The notes: generated by a model from the letters alone, not told the origin. A stretch of 42,473 bases of DNA from SAR202 cluster bacterium Io17-Chloro-G2 (GCA_002816875.1 MUCP01000044.1:1-42473), one strand, 5' to 3'; positions 16,754-25,092 are shown, numbered from the stretch's first letter. A program made the numbers and translations.

Positions 16754-17938
16754 CTAATCTTTCCCCAAGATAACGGTGCCGCCGCTGTGGCGTGATCCCA
16801 GCGCGCCTCCGGTGCCGTGGCACAACGCCACCTGGCAATCGGGCACCTGGCGGGGTGTGCCTTCAAACTGGCCCCTGAGCTGGCGAGTGGCTTCTAGGAG
16901 CAGGAAGATGCCCCTCATTCCCGGGTGGTTGGAAGACAGGCCGCCGCCGTCGGTGTTTATGGGAAGTTCGCCGCCGACTTGGAGCCGGCCTCCCGACACG
17001 AAGTCTCCGCCCTCACCCTTTTTGCAAAACCCCAGGTCTTCCAGGGTTTCCAGCACGGTGATGGTGAACGAGTCGTAGATCATAGCCATGTCTATGTCGT
17101 CTTGCGTTACCCCCGCCATGGCGAAGGCCGGTTCATGGCTTTGCTTGGCAGCGATGAATTGCAGGTCCCGCTTGCCGGCGCCCTGATGGGCCACTGCCTC
17201 ACCCGCGCCCAGCACCCACACCGGGTCGTGGCGGCAGTTGCGCGCCATCTCCGCCGATGCCACCACCACCGCGCCGCCGCCGTCGGTTATGACGCAGCAG
17301 TCGGGAAGATGCAGCGGCGTGGATATGATCCGGCTATTCACCACGTCCTGCACGGTGATGGGGTCCCTAAACAACGCCTCTGGGTTCATGGAGGCGTGTT
17401 TCCGCATTGCGACGGCCACCTCGGCCAGTTGCTCCGAGGTGGTCCCGTAAAGGTGCATATGCCGTTGGGCGATCATGGCGTACAAGCCCACGGTGGTTAA
17501 GCCATACAGCTCTTCAAAGCTATCGGGAGAGGGGTCCAGCCTGGGATGGCCAAACCTGGCTACCCCGCCGGTGCCCACGGATATTCCTCCCGAGCGGGCC
17601 AGGCTGCTGTAGGTAATGACAGCACAGTTGATCCGGCCGGCCGCGATGGCGTTGAGCGCGTGGGAAAGGTGGAACTCGAAGGAGCCGCCACCCACGGTGG
17701 TATTGTCCACCATCTTGGGGTACATATTCAGGTAGTCCGCTAGGTTCAGCCCGCTGTTGCGGATGTTCCCGGCGGTTAGCAGGCCGTCCACGTCGTCCTT
17801 GGTCAGGCCGGCATCCTCCACGGCTTTGATGACGCTCTCGCCCTGGATCTGCAGCTCGCTTTTGTCGGGAGCGTAGCGCGTGACATGCTCGTGGATGCCA
17901 ACAATGGCCGCCGCCTTTGTCAGATCGACCGTAGACAT
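16754..17938 (-). CDS. SCP2-type thiolase-like protein lacking the nucleophilic cysteine (Ltp2-like)
   Basis: 394 residues from ATG 17938, with GGAGG about ten bases upstream; a GTG at 17956 lies on that ribosome site. It has the thiolase fold, but the segment carrying the active CxS/CAS Cys in true thiolases reads TTVGGGSFEFHLSHAL, with no Cys. The signature MIYDSFTITVLETLEDLGFC is typical of the SCP-x/Ltp branch, and NTDGGGLSSNHPGMRG keeps the His of the GHP motif. A thiolase without nucleophile but paired with DUF35 is the pattern of Ltp2, a retro-aldolase that cleaves CoA-linked steroid side chains. That activity is an inference; the substrate here is unknown. Middle gene of a three-gene reverse operon. 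Confidence 0.87.
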   Translation of the reverse strand: MSTVDLTKAAAIVGIHEHVTRYAPDKSELQIQGESVIKAVEDAGLTKDDVDGLLTAGNIRNSGLNLADYLNMYPKMVDNTTVGGGSFEFHLSHALNAIAAGRINCAVITYSSLARSGGISVGTGGVARFGHPRLDPSPDSFEELYGLTTVGLYAMIAQRHMHLYGTTSEQLAEVAVAMRKHASMNPEALFRDPITVQDVVNSRIISTPLHLPDCCVITDGGGAVVVASAEMARNCRHDPVWVLGAGEAVAHQGAGKRDLQFIAAKQSHEPAFAMAGVTQDDIDMAMIYDSFTITVLETLEDLGFCKKGEGGDFVSGGRLQVGGELPINTDGGGLSSNHPGMRGIFLLLEATRQLRGQFEGTPRQVPDCQVALCHGTGGALGSRHSGGTVILGKD

Positions 17939-17973
17939 GGATCTAGCTCCTCCCACGGGTTTGCCTCACCTCT

Positions 17974-18459
17974 TCAGCCACCGTAGTTGAGGTTGTGGTC
18001 CCGCATCAGTATGGTCTGGTCTTCGGTTCTGACCCCGGCTTCCACCACCTCGCCCACGAACAGGGTGTGGTCGCCCTGGCCAACCTCGCCCACCACTTTG
18101 CATTCCCACCAGGCCGGAGAGTTGGTGAATAAGGCACAGCCGGTCTGCGGGCCTTCCTCGAAGCTCTCGCCGCCGATGGAGTCGCCTTCCCGCTCGTTGG
18201 ACTTGAAAAAGGTGAAGGCGGTGTTGATCTGGTCTTTTCCGATGACGTTGATGGCAAAATTTCCGGTGTCTTTTATGTGTTGATGGGCTCCGGAATCCGC
18301 CTTTACCCCCACGGCGATCAGTGGCGGGGCAAATGATGCCTGGGTGATCCAATTGACCGTGGCCGCGCTTATGTCTTGGCCCTGCTTGGCTTTAGCCGTC
18401 AAGATGAACATACCGTAGGGAATCATCCTTAGCGCTGTCTTCTTTGCGTCCTCGTCCAT
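17974..18459 (-). CDS. Flavin reductase-like FMN-binding domain protein
   Basis: 161 residues. The split-barrel starts with ALRMIPYGMFILTAK and AATVNWITQASFAPPLIAVGV, the FMN-phosphate-binding region, then SGAHQHIKDTGNFAINVI. Relatives (HpaC, flavoredoxins) reduce FMN or FAD with NAD(P)H and pass it to oxygenases, or bind FMN firmly. The ribosome site GAGAGGTG precedes ATG 18459. It lies 35 bases before the thiolase, so it is probably first in the operon. It could serve the HpaB-like (32.3 kb) or DszC-like (25.5 kb) oxygenases, which need a reductase and have none beside them. This link is inference. Confidence 0.85.
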   Translation of the reverse strand: MDEDAKKTALRMIPYGMFILTAKAKQGQDISAATVNWITQASFAPPLIAVGVKADSGAHQHIKDTGNFAINVIGKDQINTAFTFFKSNEREGDSIGGESFEEGPQTGCALFTNSPAWWECKVVGEVGQGDHTLFVGEVVEAGVRTEDQTILMRDHNLNYGG

Positions 18460-18498
18460 ATCGGCACCTCTCTCAGGATTGTTTGATTGGGAATCAAT

Positions 18499-18528
18499 CC
18501 AAGACCGGCCCTCCGGGCCGGGTTTTGG
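18499..18528. promoter_or_regulatory. GC-rich inverted repeat upstream of the flavin-reductase operon
   Basis: CCGGCCC-tcc-GGGCCGG (18505-18521), extended by CCAA and TTGG on the outside with one bulge. It lies about 40 bases upstream of the reverse operon's first ATG. On the forward strand it is followed only by GTTTTGG, a poor terminator tail. It may be a leader hairpin or operator. Confidence 0.3.
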
Positions 18529-18694
18529 CTATTATGGCGCACGGCTGTAGGGATGACAAGACGACAAACGCCGGAGGGGCTGGTCACCCTTTCTAAGAGG
18601 CCGTTTTCCGGCTATAGTAGGGCAGACACAGCCGGGCCGGTGGGCCACTCTACGGTAGACCAATTGACAAACCAGAGGGTTCGGGAGGAGACGC

Positions 18695-19342
18695 ATGCTG
18701 GCATTTCTGGGTGGCACCGGTCCCGAGGGACGCGGGCTGGCCCTGCGGTTGGCGCTGGCCGGAGAAGAGGTCATAATCGGCTCCCGGGACGCATCCAGGG
18801 CAGCAACCGCAGCCCAAGAGCTTCTTCAGGCAGCGCCCGGCGCCCGTATTCAGGGCGCCGCAAATGGCGAGGCAGCAGCCACCGCTCAGGTGACGTTCCT
18901 CACGTTTCCTTACGAAGGTCAACGCCCCACCCTGGAGTCTTTGGGCGATGCATTGGATGGAAAGGTCGTGGTGAACGTCATAGCTCCCATGGTTTTCCAA
19001 CGGGGCCGAGGAGCTAGCGCCTTGGAAGTAGAGGCTGGGTCCGCCGCCCAGGAAGCCCAAGAGCTGTTGCCAAACTCCCAGGTGGTCGCTGCATTTCAAA
19101 ACGTCAGCGCCGAGGAGTTGCAGGAGCCGGGCACGGTGATGGATGGCGACGTGGTGGTCTGTTCCGACCACGGCGAAGCCAAGGCCCTGGTGATGGACCT
19201 GGTGCGAAAGATACCGGACCTACGCCCGGTGGACGGAGGCGGGTTGGCCAACGCGAAATACGTGGAGCAGATCACGCCCCTTCTGGTCAACATCAACCGC
19301 ATCCACAAAATACACGCCGGCATCAGGATCGTCGGCGTCTGA
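18695..19342 (+). CDS. npdG: Coenzyme F420:NADP oxidoreductase (NADPH-dependent F420 reductase)
   Basis: 215 residues. It transfers hydride between NADP(H) and coenzyme F420. The N-terminal Rossmann motif GGTGPEGRGLALRLALAGEEVIIGSRD, with GSRD/A for the NADP phosphate, is diagnostic. It continues with VTFLTFPYEGQ and VVNVIAPMVF, and the C-terminus GGLANAKYVEQITPLLVNINRIHK forms the dimer and F420 pocket. GGAG lies four bases before ATG 18695. Its presence implies that the organism makes or uses F420, giving a reductant for LLM-type enzymes such as those at 34.7 and 37.1 kb. Confidence 0.9.
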   Translation: MLAFLGGTGPEGRGLALRLALAGEEVIIGSRDASRAATAAQELLQAAPGARIQGAANGEAAATAQVTFLTFPYEGQRPTLESLGDALDGKVVVNVIAPMVFQRGRGASALEVEAGSAAQEAQELLPNSQVVAAFQNVSAEELQEPGTVMDGDVVVCSDHGEAKALVMDLVRKIPDLRPVDGGGLANAKYVEQITPLLVNINRIHKIHAGIRIVGV

Positions 19343-19410
19343 CCCGGTCTCACCCTAATAGTTGGGCCGATCAGATATAAGATTCTACGATTTGCAAAGG
19401 GGGTAACCAA

Positions 19411-19935
19411 ATGCCCAGAGAGATAATCCGGTTGGAAGTCCCAGCGGGTTTGAGGTTGGTGCAGGGCCAATGGCGCTTCGGTCCAGGGTTGGTGCCCGGA
19501 GAGTCCAACGAGGGGATGGTTTCCCAGTTGGCCGGCAGTCCCGCCCGCCTGCCCGATTACGACGATTCGGCCTGGCAGGTGAGCGATGACATCGCCAAAT
19601 GGCACTCCAAGGGCCTGACCTTCGCCTGGTACCGCACCAAGGTGACCTTGCCGGCGTCGATCGAAGGGCGCGACATCCAGGGCGCCCGATGCTTGTTTGA
19701 AACCTGCATCGACGATTACGGCGAGATTTGGATCGACGGTGAGTGCAACCGGGACAGGGGCGCGGTACAGGGATTCAACGTTCCCCAGCGGGTGGTGGTC
19801 AGCGCCGAGCCCAAGGCGGGCGACCAGCACACCATCGCGCTTCTGGCAGCCAACGGACCTCTCGCAGCTCCCGGCGGCGCGGTGTTCGTCCGCTTCGCCA
19901 CCCTGGCCTTCGAGTGGCGCGAGCCGGGATATTGA
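19411..19935 (+). CDS. Stand-alone galactose-binding-like (jelly-roll) domain protein
   Basis: 174 residues, no signal peptide and no catalytic domain. The pattern PDYDDSAWQVSDDI, SKGLTFAWYRTKVTLP and FETCIDDYGEIWIDGE matches the N-terminal beta-sandwich of family 2 glycosidases and related carbohydrate-binding jelly rolls, here without the rest of an enzyme. Several proteins in Chloroflexota keep this domain near sugar-acid lactonases, but none is adjacent. A purine-rich AAAGGGGG precedes ATG 19411. The molecular role is unknown; sugar binding is only inferred. Confidence 0.6.
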   Translation: MPREIIRLEVPAGLRLVQGQWRFGPGLVPGESNEGMVSQLAGSPARLPDYDDSAWQVSDDIAKWHSKGLTFAWYRTKVTLPASIEGRDIQGARCLFETCIDDYGEIWIDGECNRDRGAVQGFNVPQRVVVSAEPKAGDQHTIALLAANGPLAAPGGAVFVRFATLAFEWREPGY

Positions 19936-19997
19936 GGCCCGACGACTCTGGCCAGGCATCCAACCCGTTGAATATCAGCGGATAGCCCCAAGCACCA

Positions 19998-20126
19998 AAA
20001 ACCGCTCACCATGAGCGGGGGTTGGCCGAGCCGGTTGATTCCGGTCCACCCGCGGCTGCATTATCATTGACGGTCAGGGCCCTAGGCACCACAACCGCTC
20101 ATCCTGAGCCTGCCGAAGGAGAGGCC
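19998..20126. repeat. Repeat remnants between the jelly-roll gene and the LuxR-type regulator
   Basis: Two related hairpin words occur: CCGCTCA-cca-TGAGCGG (20002-20018) and ACCGCTCATCCTGAGCCTGCCG with GAAGGAG (20094-20120). The second resembles the reverse of the CTTCGACAGGCTCAGG arm seen elsewhere; CCGCTCATGGTGA recurs at 38.39 kb. There is no gene in the 293-base space. Confidence 0.5.
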
Positions 20127-20228
20127 AATATGGCATACTCAGGCTGTTAACCTTGATTGAACCACCAGGCTATATCCTGCGATGAACCTTGCCTGTTGTA
20201 ATTTGCGCCCAACGAGGAACAGAAGTGG

Positions 20229-23210
20229 GTGAGTTTGACTAGCCGCGAATCTAGGGCATTCGATCTCATCGGCCGCCAGCAAGAGTTGGCCGTACTGGCC
20301 GGCGCGCTAGACGGCGCGCTGTCTGGCAAGGGGCAGATGGTAATGCTGGCCGGGGAGCCGGGTATCGGAAAAACCCGCCTGGCCCGTGAGTTGACCGATT
20401 TGGCAGACGCCCAAGGCGCCATGGTGCTATGGGGATGGTGCCACGAGCGCCGGGGCGCGCCTCCCCTTTGGCCCTGGCTACAGTCCATTCGCACCTACGT
20501 GGAAACAGCAGATGCCAGCCTGCTGCGCCAGGACATGGGGCCGGGAGCGGCGGACATTTTCGAGATTCTCCCGGAGCTCACCTTCAAATTAGAAGGGTTG
20601 GAAAAACCGCCGCCCCTGGATCAAGAGCAAGGCCGGTTCCGCCTATATTTCTCCATCACCACGTTCTTTAAGAATGTTAGCCGCCGCCACCCGTTGATGC
20701 TGATCCTCGATGACCTGCACTGGGCTGATGAATCGTCACTTTTGCTTTTGGAGTTTCTAGCGCGGGAGATTTCGGGTGACTCATTGATGGTCGTGGGCAC
20801 TTACCGGGATAACGAGGTAACGGGAAGCCATCCCTTGGCCCAGACCCTGGGGAGTCTGGTACGTGAAGATAATTTCCAACGGGTACGACTGGCGGGCCTT
20901 AGCCGGCGGGAGGTGGGTGAATTCGTCGAAGCCAGAGTGGGGGTTGCCGTATCGGATGCCGCGGTCGAAACCTTGCACCGGCGCACCGAGGGCAACCCCT
21001 TGTTCGTCGGGGAAGTGGTTAGTTCGGTCAGCCCAGAGGAACTGGTCCATGACCAGACATGGATTACCGGCATTCCAGACGCCGTACGTGAATCGATCTT
21101 GCGACGCATCAGCCGATTGCCAGACACCTGCAACGAGATCTTGCGAACTGCCTCCGTGATTGGCAGGGACTTCGATCTACCGCTGCTTCGGGCCCTGAGC
21201 CCAGAGATTGACGAAGGCGAATTGTTGGAAGCTCTGGACGACGCCTTGGGCATCCGCATCGTCGAATCGCTATCTGACGGGTCGGGCCGGTACCGGTTCG
21301 GTCACGCGCTGATCCAACAGGCCGTGTACGAAGAGATACCGCCCATGCGCAGGGCGCAATCGCACGCGGCGGTTGGAGAGACGCTGGAAGTGCTGCACCA
21401 ACACGATTTGGATCAGCATGCCGGAGTATTGGCTCATCACTTCGGCGAGGCCCAGCCATTGGTCGGGCCTGAGAAACTGACGCGTTACTCCTTGATGGCC
21501 GGGGATCAGGCGTTGGCAGCCTACGCCCATGAGGTATCAGAGGGATTCTTCACCCAGGGGTTGCACGCCAAAGGATTGGAGATCCATGGTCAAAAGATCC
21601 CTGAAGACGCGGAAGGCGCGGCTCTGCTGTTCGGCCTGGCACAATCCCATTATGCCAGTGGATCCGAACATCACCTGATACGGGCGTTCGCCGCTCTAAG
21701 CCGCGCTTTTGAGTACTTCGCCCAAACGGGGGATGTCGCCCTGGCGGTAGCCGCGGCATCGTTCCCCATCGCGCCCCCGACAGGCGGTATCCCAGGCGTA
21801 GCAGAGCTGTTGGCCCGTGCCTTGACGATGGTTCCAGGCGACTCCCACGAGGCGGGCCGCTTGCTATCCCGATACGGTGGGTTCCTCGGCCTGGCGGACG
21901 CTGACTACGAAGGCGCTCAACAATCTTTAAGCCGGGCAATCGCCATCGCCAGGCGGGAGGAAGACACAGCATTGGAGGTGCAAACCCTGGCTTATGCCGC
22001 CGATGTGAGCGGGAACCACCTGCGGTGGCAAGAAAGCGTGGAAAACGGTCTACGAGCTCTAGGATTGGCCACCGGCGAAGAAAACACCTATTCTCAAGTG
22101 CTTCCTCGGTGGTGGACCGTAGTGAGCCTGCTTCACATGGGTGATCTTGAAACTGCCCGCGCCCATGCCTCAGGCCTTCGTGAACTGACCGAGCGGCGAA
22201 GCACCCCCCGATTCCTTGCTTTCTTGAGCGCCGTACCAATCAGTTTCCTGTCGTGTGTCGAGGGTGATTGGCAATCAGGCCGCGAATATACGGGGCCCGG
22301 CATGGGGATCGCCCAGCTGAATCAGCAACTCGTAGGGATCCGGGCTCTATTAGAGTATGAGACGGGGGAATTTGATCGGGGTGAAGAATATCTACAACGG
22401 CTGGTTGAGGCGCAACGACTCTCATTAGACCGAAATTTCTCGACTGGAAGAACGTCTATGGCGATTGCCGCGATCGCCCGCATCACCGGCGTTCCCATTT
22501 ACTTAGAAATAGCCGAAGCTGCGGCCGAGGGGGTTATCTCATCCCGATCGGTCACTCCTACTTTGGCCCTGTACGCCAAGGCTGCCCTCGCCATGGTGGC
22601 CGTCCAGACCGGTAACCAGGCTGCGGCAGCCGACCATTATTCATATATTCAGGGGCAGCGCGGCACCATGCTGTGGACCGTGACAACCGTTGATCGCCTT
22701 CTCGGACTCCTGTCTCAGACCATGGGGGTCATCGAGCAGGCTATGAGACACCTCGAGGATGCTTTATCGTTCTGTAGGAAGGCAAGCTACAGGCCAGAAT
22801 TGGCCTGGACCTGCTACGACTACGCCAGTGCCCTTTTTGAACGTAACGGTGAGAATGACCTAACCGATGGCCTGGCGCTGCTCGACGAATCATTGGCCAT
22901 TTCCAGCGAACTCGGCATGGGGCCGCTAATCGTGCGGGTGACTGCCCTTCAGGGACTAGCCGGATCCAAACCGGTCCGCACGCCCGCTTATCCTGACGGG
23001 ATCACCCAACGGGAAGCCGAAGTATTGCGTCTTATCACCGCAGGCAAGACCGACCGGGAGATAGCAGCGGAATTGATCATCAGCGTCAACACGGTGGGCA
23101 ACCACGTGAGAAGTATTCTCAACAAGACTGACGCCGCCAACCGCACCGAAGCCGCGGCTTACGCCGCCCGGCACGGGCTAGCGCCTGATGAAAAAACCCC
23201 CGGCCAATAA
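20229..23210 (+). CDS. Large ATP-binding LuxR-type transcriptional regulator (AAA/STAND-TPR-HTH)
   Basis: 993 residues. An N-terminal AAA/STAND ATPase has Walker A GEPGIGKT (about 42-49) and Walker B LMLILDDLHWAD (about 156-167), with RYRFGHALIQQAVYEEI near 355, typical of the family. A long helical TPR-like region (about 400-900) ends in RPELAWTCYDYASAL. A GerE/LuxR helix-turn-helix (about 924-980) reads ITQREAEVLRLITAGKTDREIA and VNTVGNHVRSIL. Such LAL/MalT-like proteins bind a ligand or partner through the repeats, hydrolyse ATP and activate transcription. Residues 12 to about 915 are homologous to the second half of the kinase protein at 28194-31991. The start is GTG 20229; no strong ribosome site is seen. 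Target genes are unknown. Confidence 0.9.
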   Translation: MSLTSRESRAFDLIGRQQELAVLAGALDGALSGKGQMVMLAGEPGIGKTRLARELTDLADAQGAMVLWGWCHERRGAPPLWPWLQSIRTYVETADASLLRQDMGPGAADIFEILPELTFKLEGLEKPPPLDQEQGRFRLYFSITTFFKNVSRRHPLMLILDDLHWADESSLLLLEFLAREISGDSLMVVGTYRDNEVTGSHPLAQTLGSLVREDNFQRVRLAGLSRREVGEFVEARVGVAVSDAAVETLHRRTEGNPLFVGEVVSSVSPEELVHDQTWITGIPDAVRESILRRISRLPDTCNEILRTASVIGRDFDLPLLRALSPEIDEGELLEALDDALGIRIVESLSDGSGRYRFGHALIQQAVYEEIPPMRRAQSHAAVGETLEVLHQHDLDQHAGVLAHHFGEAQPLVGPEKLTRYSLMAGDQALAAYAHEVSEGFFTQGLHAKGLEIHGQKIPEDAEGAALLFGLAQSHYASGSEHHLIRAFAALSRAFEYFAQTGDVALAVAAASFPIAPPTGGIPGVAELLARALTMVPGDSHEAGRLLSRYGGFLGLADADYEGAQQSLSRAIAIARREEDTALEVQTLAYAADVSGNHLRWQESVENGLRALGLATGEENTYSQVLPRWWTVVSLLHMGDLETARAHASGLRELTERRSTPRFLAFLSAVPISFLSCVEGDWQSGREYTGPGMGIAQLNQQLVGIRALLEYETGEFDRGEEYLQRLVEAQRLSLDRNFSTGRTSMAIAAIARITGVPIYLEIAEAAAEGVISSRSVTPTLALYAKAALAMVAVQTGNQAAAADHYSYIQGQRGTMLWTVTTVDRLLGLLSQTMGVIEQAMRHLEDALSFCRKASYRPELAWTCYDYASALFERNGENDLTDGLALLDESLAISSELGMGPLIVRVTALQGLAGSKPVRTPAYPDGITQREAEVLRLITAGKTDREIAAELIISVNTVGNHVRSILNKTDAANRTEAAAYAARHGLAPDEKTPGQ

Positions 23211-23252
23211 ACGCGCAGGGCCAACACCGAAGTTAACCGGGGCGGAAACGAC

Positions 23253-23519
23253 TCAAATCTCGCCTTCCTCGTCGTCATCTACAGGCTCGGAGGCCACGTA
23301 GCCCATGGCCTCCAGGGCCGTCCGCAATTCGGAGGCGAAATCCTGGGCGCTGCGGGTCTCGGGAACGGTTAACTCGATGATGCCGCCGCCGGTCCGGTTG
23401 ATGGAACCGGGGTCCTCCCTGGTCAATTCGACACTCACCGATTCCCGGTGAATCCCCATCACGTCGGTCACCGAGAAGATGGCGTTCATGTCGTCCATGT
23501 TGATGATCACATCGGGCAT
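23253..23519 (-). CDS. Small acidic hypothetical protein
   Basis: 88 residues from ATG 23519, preceded by AAGGA. A longer frame runs upstream to 23600, but its extra residues are translated from the palindromic repeat at 23550-23584, so I reject it. The protein starts MPDVIINMDDMNAIFSVTD. It has a middle strand-rich part and an SAQDFASELRTALEAMGY helix, ending in an acidic run (DDDEEGEI). I recognise no family. It follows the thioredoxin-like gene on the same strand; the repeat lies in the 93-base gap. Confidence 0.65.
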   Translation of the reverse strand: MPDVIINMDDMNAIFSVTDVMGIHRESVSVELTREDPGSINRTGGGIIELTVPETRSAQDFASELRTALEAMGYVASEPVDDDEEGEI

Positions 23520-23549
23520 GGTTGAATCCTTAAGGCGCATATTGGACAC

Positions 23550-23584
23550 GTAGGGGCGCCCCGATACAATCGGGGCGCCCCTAC
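23550..23584. repeat. Perfect 16-bp palindrome, GTAGGGGC-ended, with CCCCGAT core
   Basis: GTAGGGGCGCCCCGAT (23550-23565) and its exact complement (23569-23584) flank a three-base loop. The inner part is the same CCCCGAT/ATCGGGG core as at 9.4, 10.7, 37.0 and 38.4 kb. The outer GTAGGGGC/GCCCCTAC ends equal those of the palindrome inside the kinase gene at 30922. It sits between two same-strand genes, where it may also affect mRNA stability. Confidence 0.85.
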
Positions 23585-23612
23585 ATATGAATTCGGCCAA
23601 CGTCAGGTCCGG

Positions 23613-24239
23613 CTATTCCTCGGGCGGCCAGGTGGTGCCGTCCACCGCCGGCCTCTGGGTCTGAGGCAGAGACAGGCCTTTGGCGACGACACGTTGGAAA
23701 GCCCCCAGAATAACCTCTCCCCATTCTTCGGCGTGGGCCACCCTGAAGGCCGTCCGCCGGGCCCTTCCCGCGGCCCTGGCGTTTTCTTCGGGCTCTGAAG
23801 CTATCTCCTTGGCGATAGCCTCGTCCATGGCGTCGAGCACCGGGACCAACTCTCCGGCCGTCTCGATGAACCTGGCTATCTCGTTCATCGATCCGTCCAT
23901 CACTACGAAGACCGGAACCGTTCCAGCCCGGTTTTCCGCCAGGTAACTGTTGGTCAATTCCAGTTCTTCGTCCCGGTTGAACACCGTCACCGAGATCTTG
24001 GGCGAGTTCTCCGCCAGGTTGAGGATCACCGGCGTGGTGCTCATGGCGTCGCCGCACCAATCGGCGGTGAAAACGGCCAGCTTTACCGGCTCTGCCAGAC
24101 CGTCGAAGAACACTTTCGACGCCGCCGGGATCTTGACGGCATCGTAGATGTCCTGGAAGGGCTGTTTATTCACTTTGATTTGGTCTATATATTGCTGGGT
24201 GGACATCCCCTGGGATAACTTCTGCTCGGTCAAACTCAT
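23613..24239 (-). CDS. Thioredoxin-fold protein with a single active-site-region cysteine
   Basis: 208 residues from ATG 24239, with GGAGG nine bases upstream; an ATG two codons earlier is too close to it. The central thioredoxin-like segment is LAVFTADWCGDAMSTTPVIL, followed by a strand region with NRDEELELTNSYL and a cis-Pro turn TVPVFVVM. In thioredoxins the motif is WCxxC; here it is WCGDA, so the resolving Cys is lost and disulfide exchange of the usual kind is unlikely. A WCGD-type subgroup of uncharacterised thioredoxin-like proteins is known. A basic/acidic helical C-terminal extension (about 130-208) follows. It is upstream of the small acidic gene, possibly in an operon. Confidence 0.8.
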   Translation of the reverse strand: MSLTEQKLSQGMSTQQYIDQIKVNKQPFQDIYDAVKIPAASKVFFDGLAEPVKLAVFTADWCGDAMSTTPVILNLAENSPKISVTVFNRDEELELTNSYLAENRAGTVPVFVVMDGSMNEIARFIETAGELVPVLDAMDEAIAKEIASEPEENARAAGRARRTAFRVAHAEEWGEVILGAFQRVVAKGLSLPQTQRPAVDGTTWPPEE

Positions 24240-24369
24240 GGCCATCAACCTCCAAAAGCTCAAGTCTGGCCGGCGCCAGACCGCGTGGCTAGTTTCGCAG
24301 CAACGGCCGAAATTGGCAATGAGCTTCTTCTTGGTGGCGGCCTCCGCAGTTTTCGCTGCCTCCCGCCCA

Positions 24370-24378
24370 TGCTAGAAT
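24370..24378 (+). promoter_or_regulatory. Extended -10 promoter (TGC-TAGAAT)
   Basis: TGC followed by TAGAAT (24373-24378), matching the TGC-TATAAT at 10944. It predicts a start near 24385 and a leader of about 50 bases before the DUF6941-like gene. The -35 region is weak. Confidence 0.5.
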
Positions 24379-24436
24379 TGGCCAGAGCTAACCCAGCAAT
24401 CCATTAACCCGCCAGCCAGGAGGATGAATCCCGCCC

Positions 24437-24874
24437 TTGGCTTCCGAAACCGGCCAACCCTACCTGAAATACGCTCTTTTTTGCAAAGAAACCGAGGAAG
24501 AACCCGGCGGCCAACTGGTGCTGAAAGACCTGGTGGACCTGGTTCGGCTGCCGCCTCCCGCCACCGAATCTGATCCCGGCCAACCGGTCCTGGCCGAGGT
24601 CGACCTCAACCTGGTCTTCTGCATCGGCGGTGCATCGCCAGGGCCACACTACCTTCTGGTAGCCATCAAGGCGCCGGGTATACCCCTGGAACCACCGCCT
24701 CCCCAGCAGATAGATTGGGAGGAGGGGATACTTTTCCAGCGCTGGATCAAGGTTTTTCGCATCCCGGTGCAGCGGGAGGGCAACCACGTAGCCGCAATCC
24801 TTTTGGACGGAATGCCTCTGGGGGAAGCAAGCTTTCTGGTCCAGTTTCATGAAGACGCCGCCCCGCAGGTCTAA
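24437..24874 (+). CDS. DUF6941-like protein
   Basis: 145 residues. A stop codon at 24425-24427 limits the frame, so TTG 24437 is the only likely initiator; GGAGG lies 13 bases upstream. The opening LKYALFCKETEEEPGGQLVLKDLVDLV resembles the start of DUF6941 proteins, which read roughly as an alphabet of short beta strands after an ALFC-D-x-x-R-E pattern. The remainder alternates strands (AEVDLNLVFCIGG, HYLLVAIKAPG) with a Pro-rich loop (PLEPPPPQQIDWEEG) and ends in EASFLVQFHE. It is cytoplasmic. No function is established for the family. Confidence 0.6.
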   Translation: MASETGQPYLKYALFCKETEEEPGGQLVLKDLVDLVRLPPPATESDPGQPVLAEVDLNLVFCIGGASPGPHYLLVAIKAPGIPLEPPPPQQIDWEEGILFQRWIKVFRIPVQREGNHVAAILLDGMPLGEASFLVQFHEDAAPQV

Positions 24875-24904
24875 GCACTTGGTTGCCAGAATCGCCGCTA
24901 CAAA

Positions 24905-24982
24905 TTCCGTTCGTGGTGTCCGCCTGAGGCGGATCGAACCATCCGCCTCAGGCGGACCCTTCGACATGCTCATGGCGGACGG
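24905..24982. repeat. Palindromic repeat with a 16-bp CCGCCTGAGGCGG-type hairpin
   Basis: Outer words TTCCGTTCGTGGTG and GGCGGACGG match the other copies, but the inner hairpin is different. GTCCGCCTGAGGCGGA (24918-24933) pairs perfectly with 24942-24957 across an eight-base loop TCGAACCA. CCCTTCGACATGCTCA follows. So the same frame carries an exchanged hairpin. Confidence 0.75.
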
Positions 24983-25009
24983 ATGATTCCAAAGGCTAAG
25001 CCCGGCAAG

Positions 25010-25038
25010 TTGAACCCGCCGAGCCTGTTGTCTATAAT
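25010..25038 (+). promoter_or_regulatory. Promoter of the tandem desulforedoxin-like genes
   Basis: -35 TTGAAC (25010-25015), a 17-base spacer and -10 TATAAT (25033-25038). The start near 25045 leaves about 48 bases before the first small gene. Confidence 0.65.
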
Positions 25039-25092
25039 AATTTTGCGATCATCTCACCCTTATAGCTATACGTGAATCAGGGGGCCGTCCAA

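Noticed and set aside
19096-19959. 287-codon reverse frame across npdG and the jelly-roll gene
   Set aside because: It spans two convincing forward genes and their ribosome sites, with no domain of its own.
20002-20023. CCGCTCA/TGAGCGG hairpin followed by TTTTT on the reverse strand, read as a reverse terminator
   Set aside because: No reverse-strand gene would end here; the words recur in the local repeat family, so it is kept as a repeat remnant.
23520-23600. N-terminal extension of the small acidic protein
   Set aside because: The extra residues come from translating the palindromic repeat; a good ribosome site supports the ATG at 23519.
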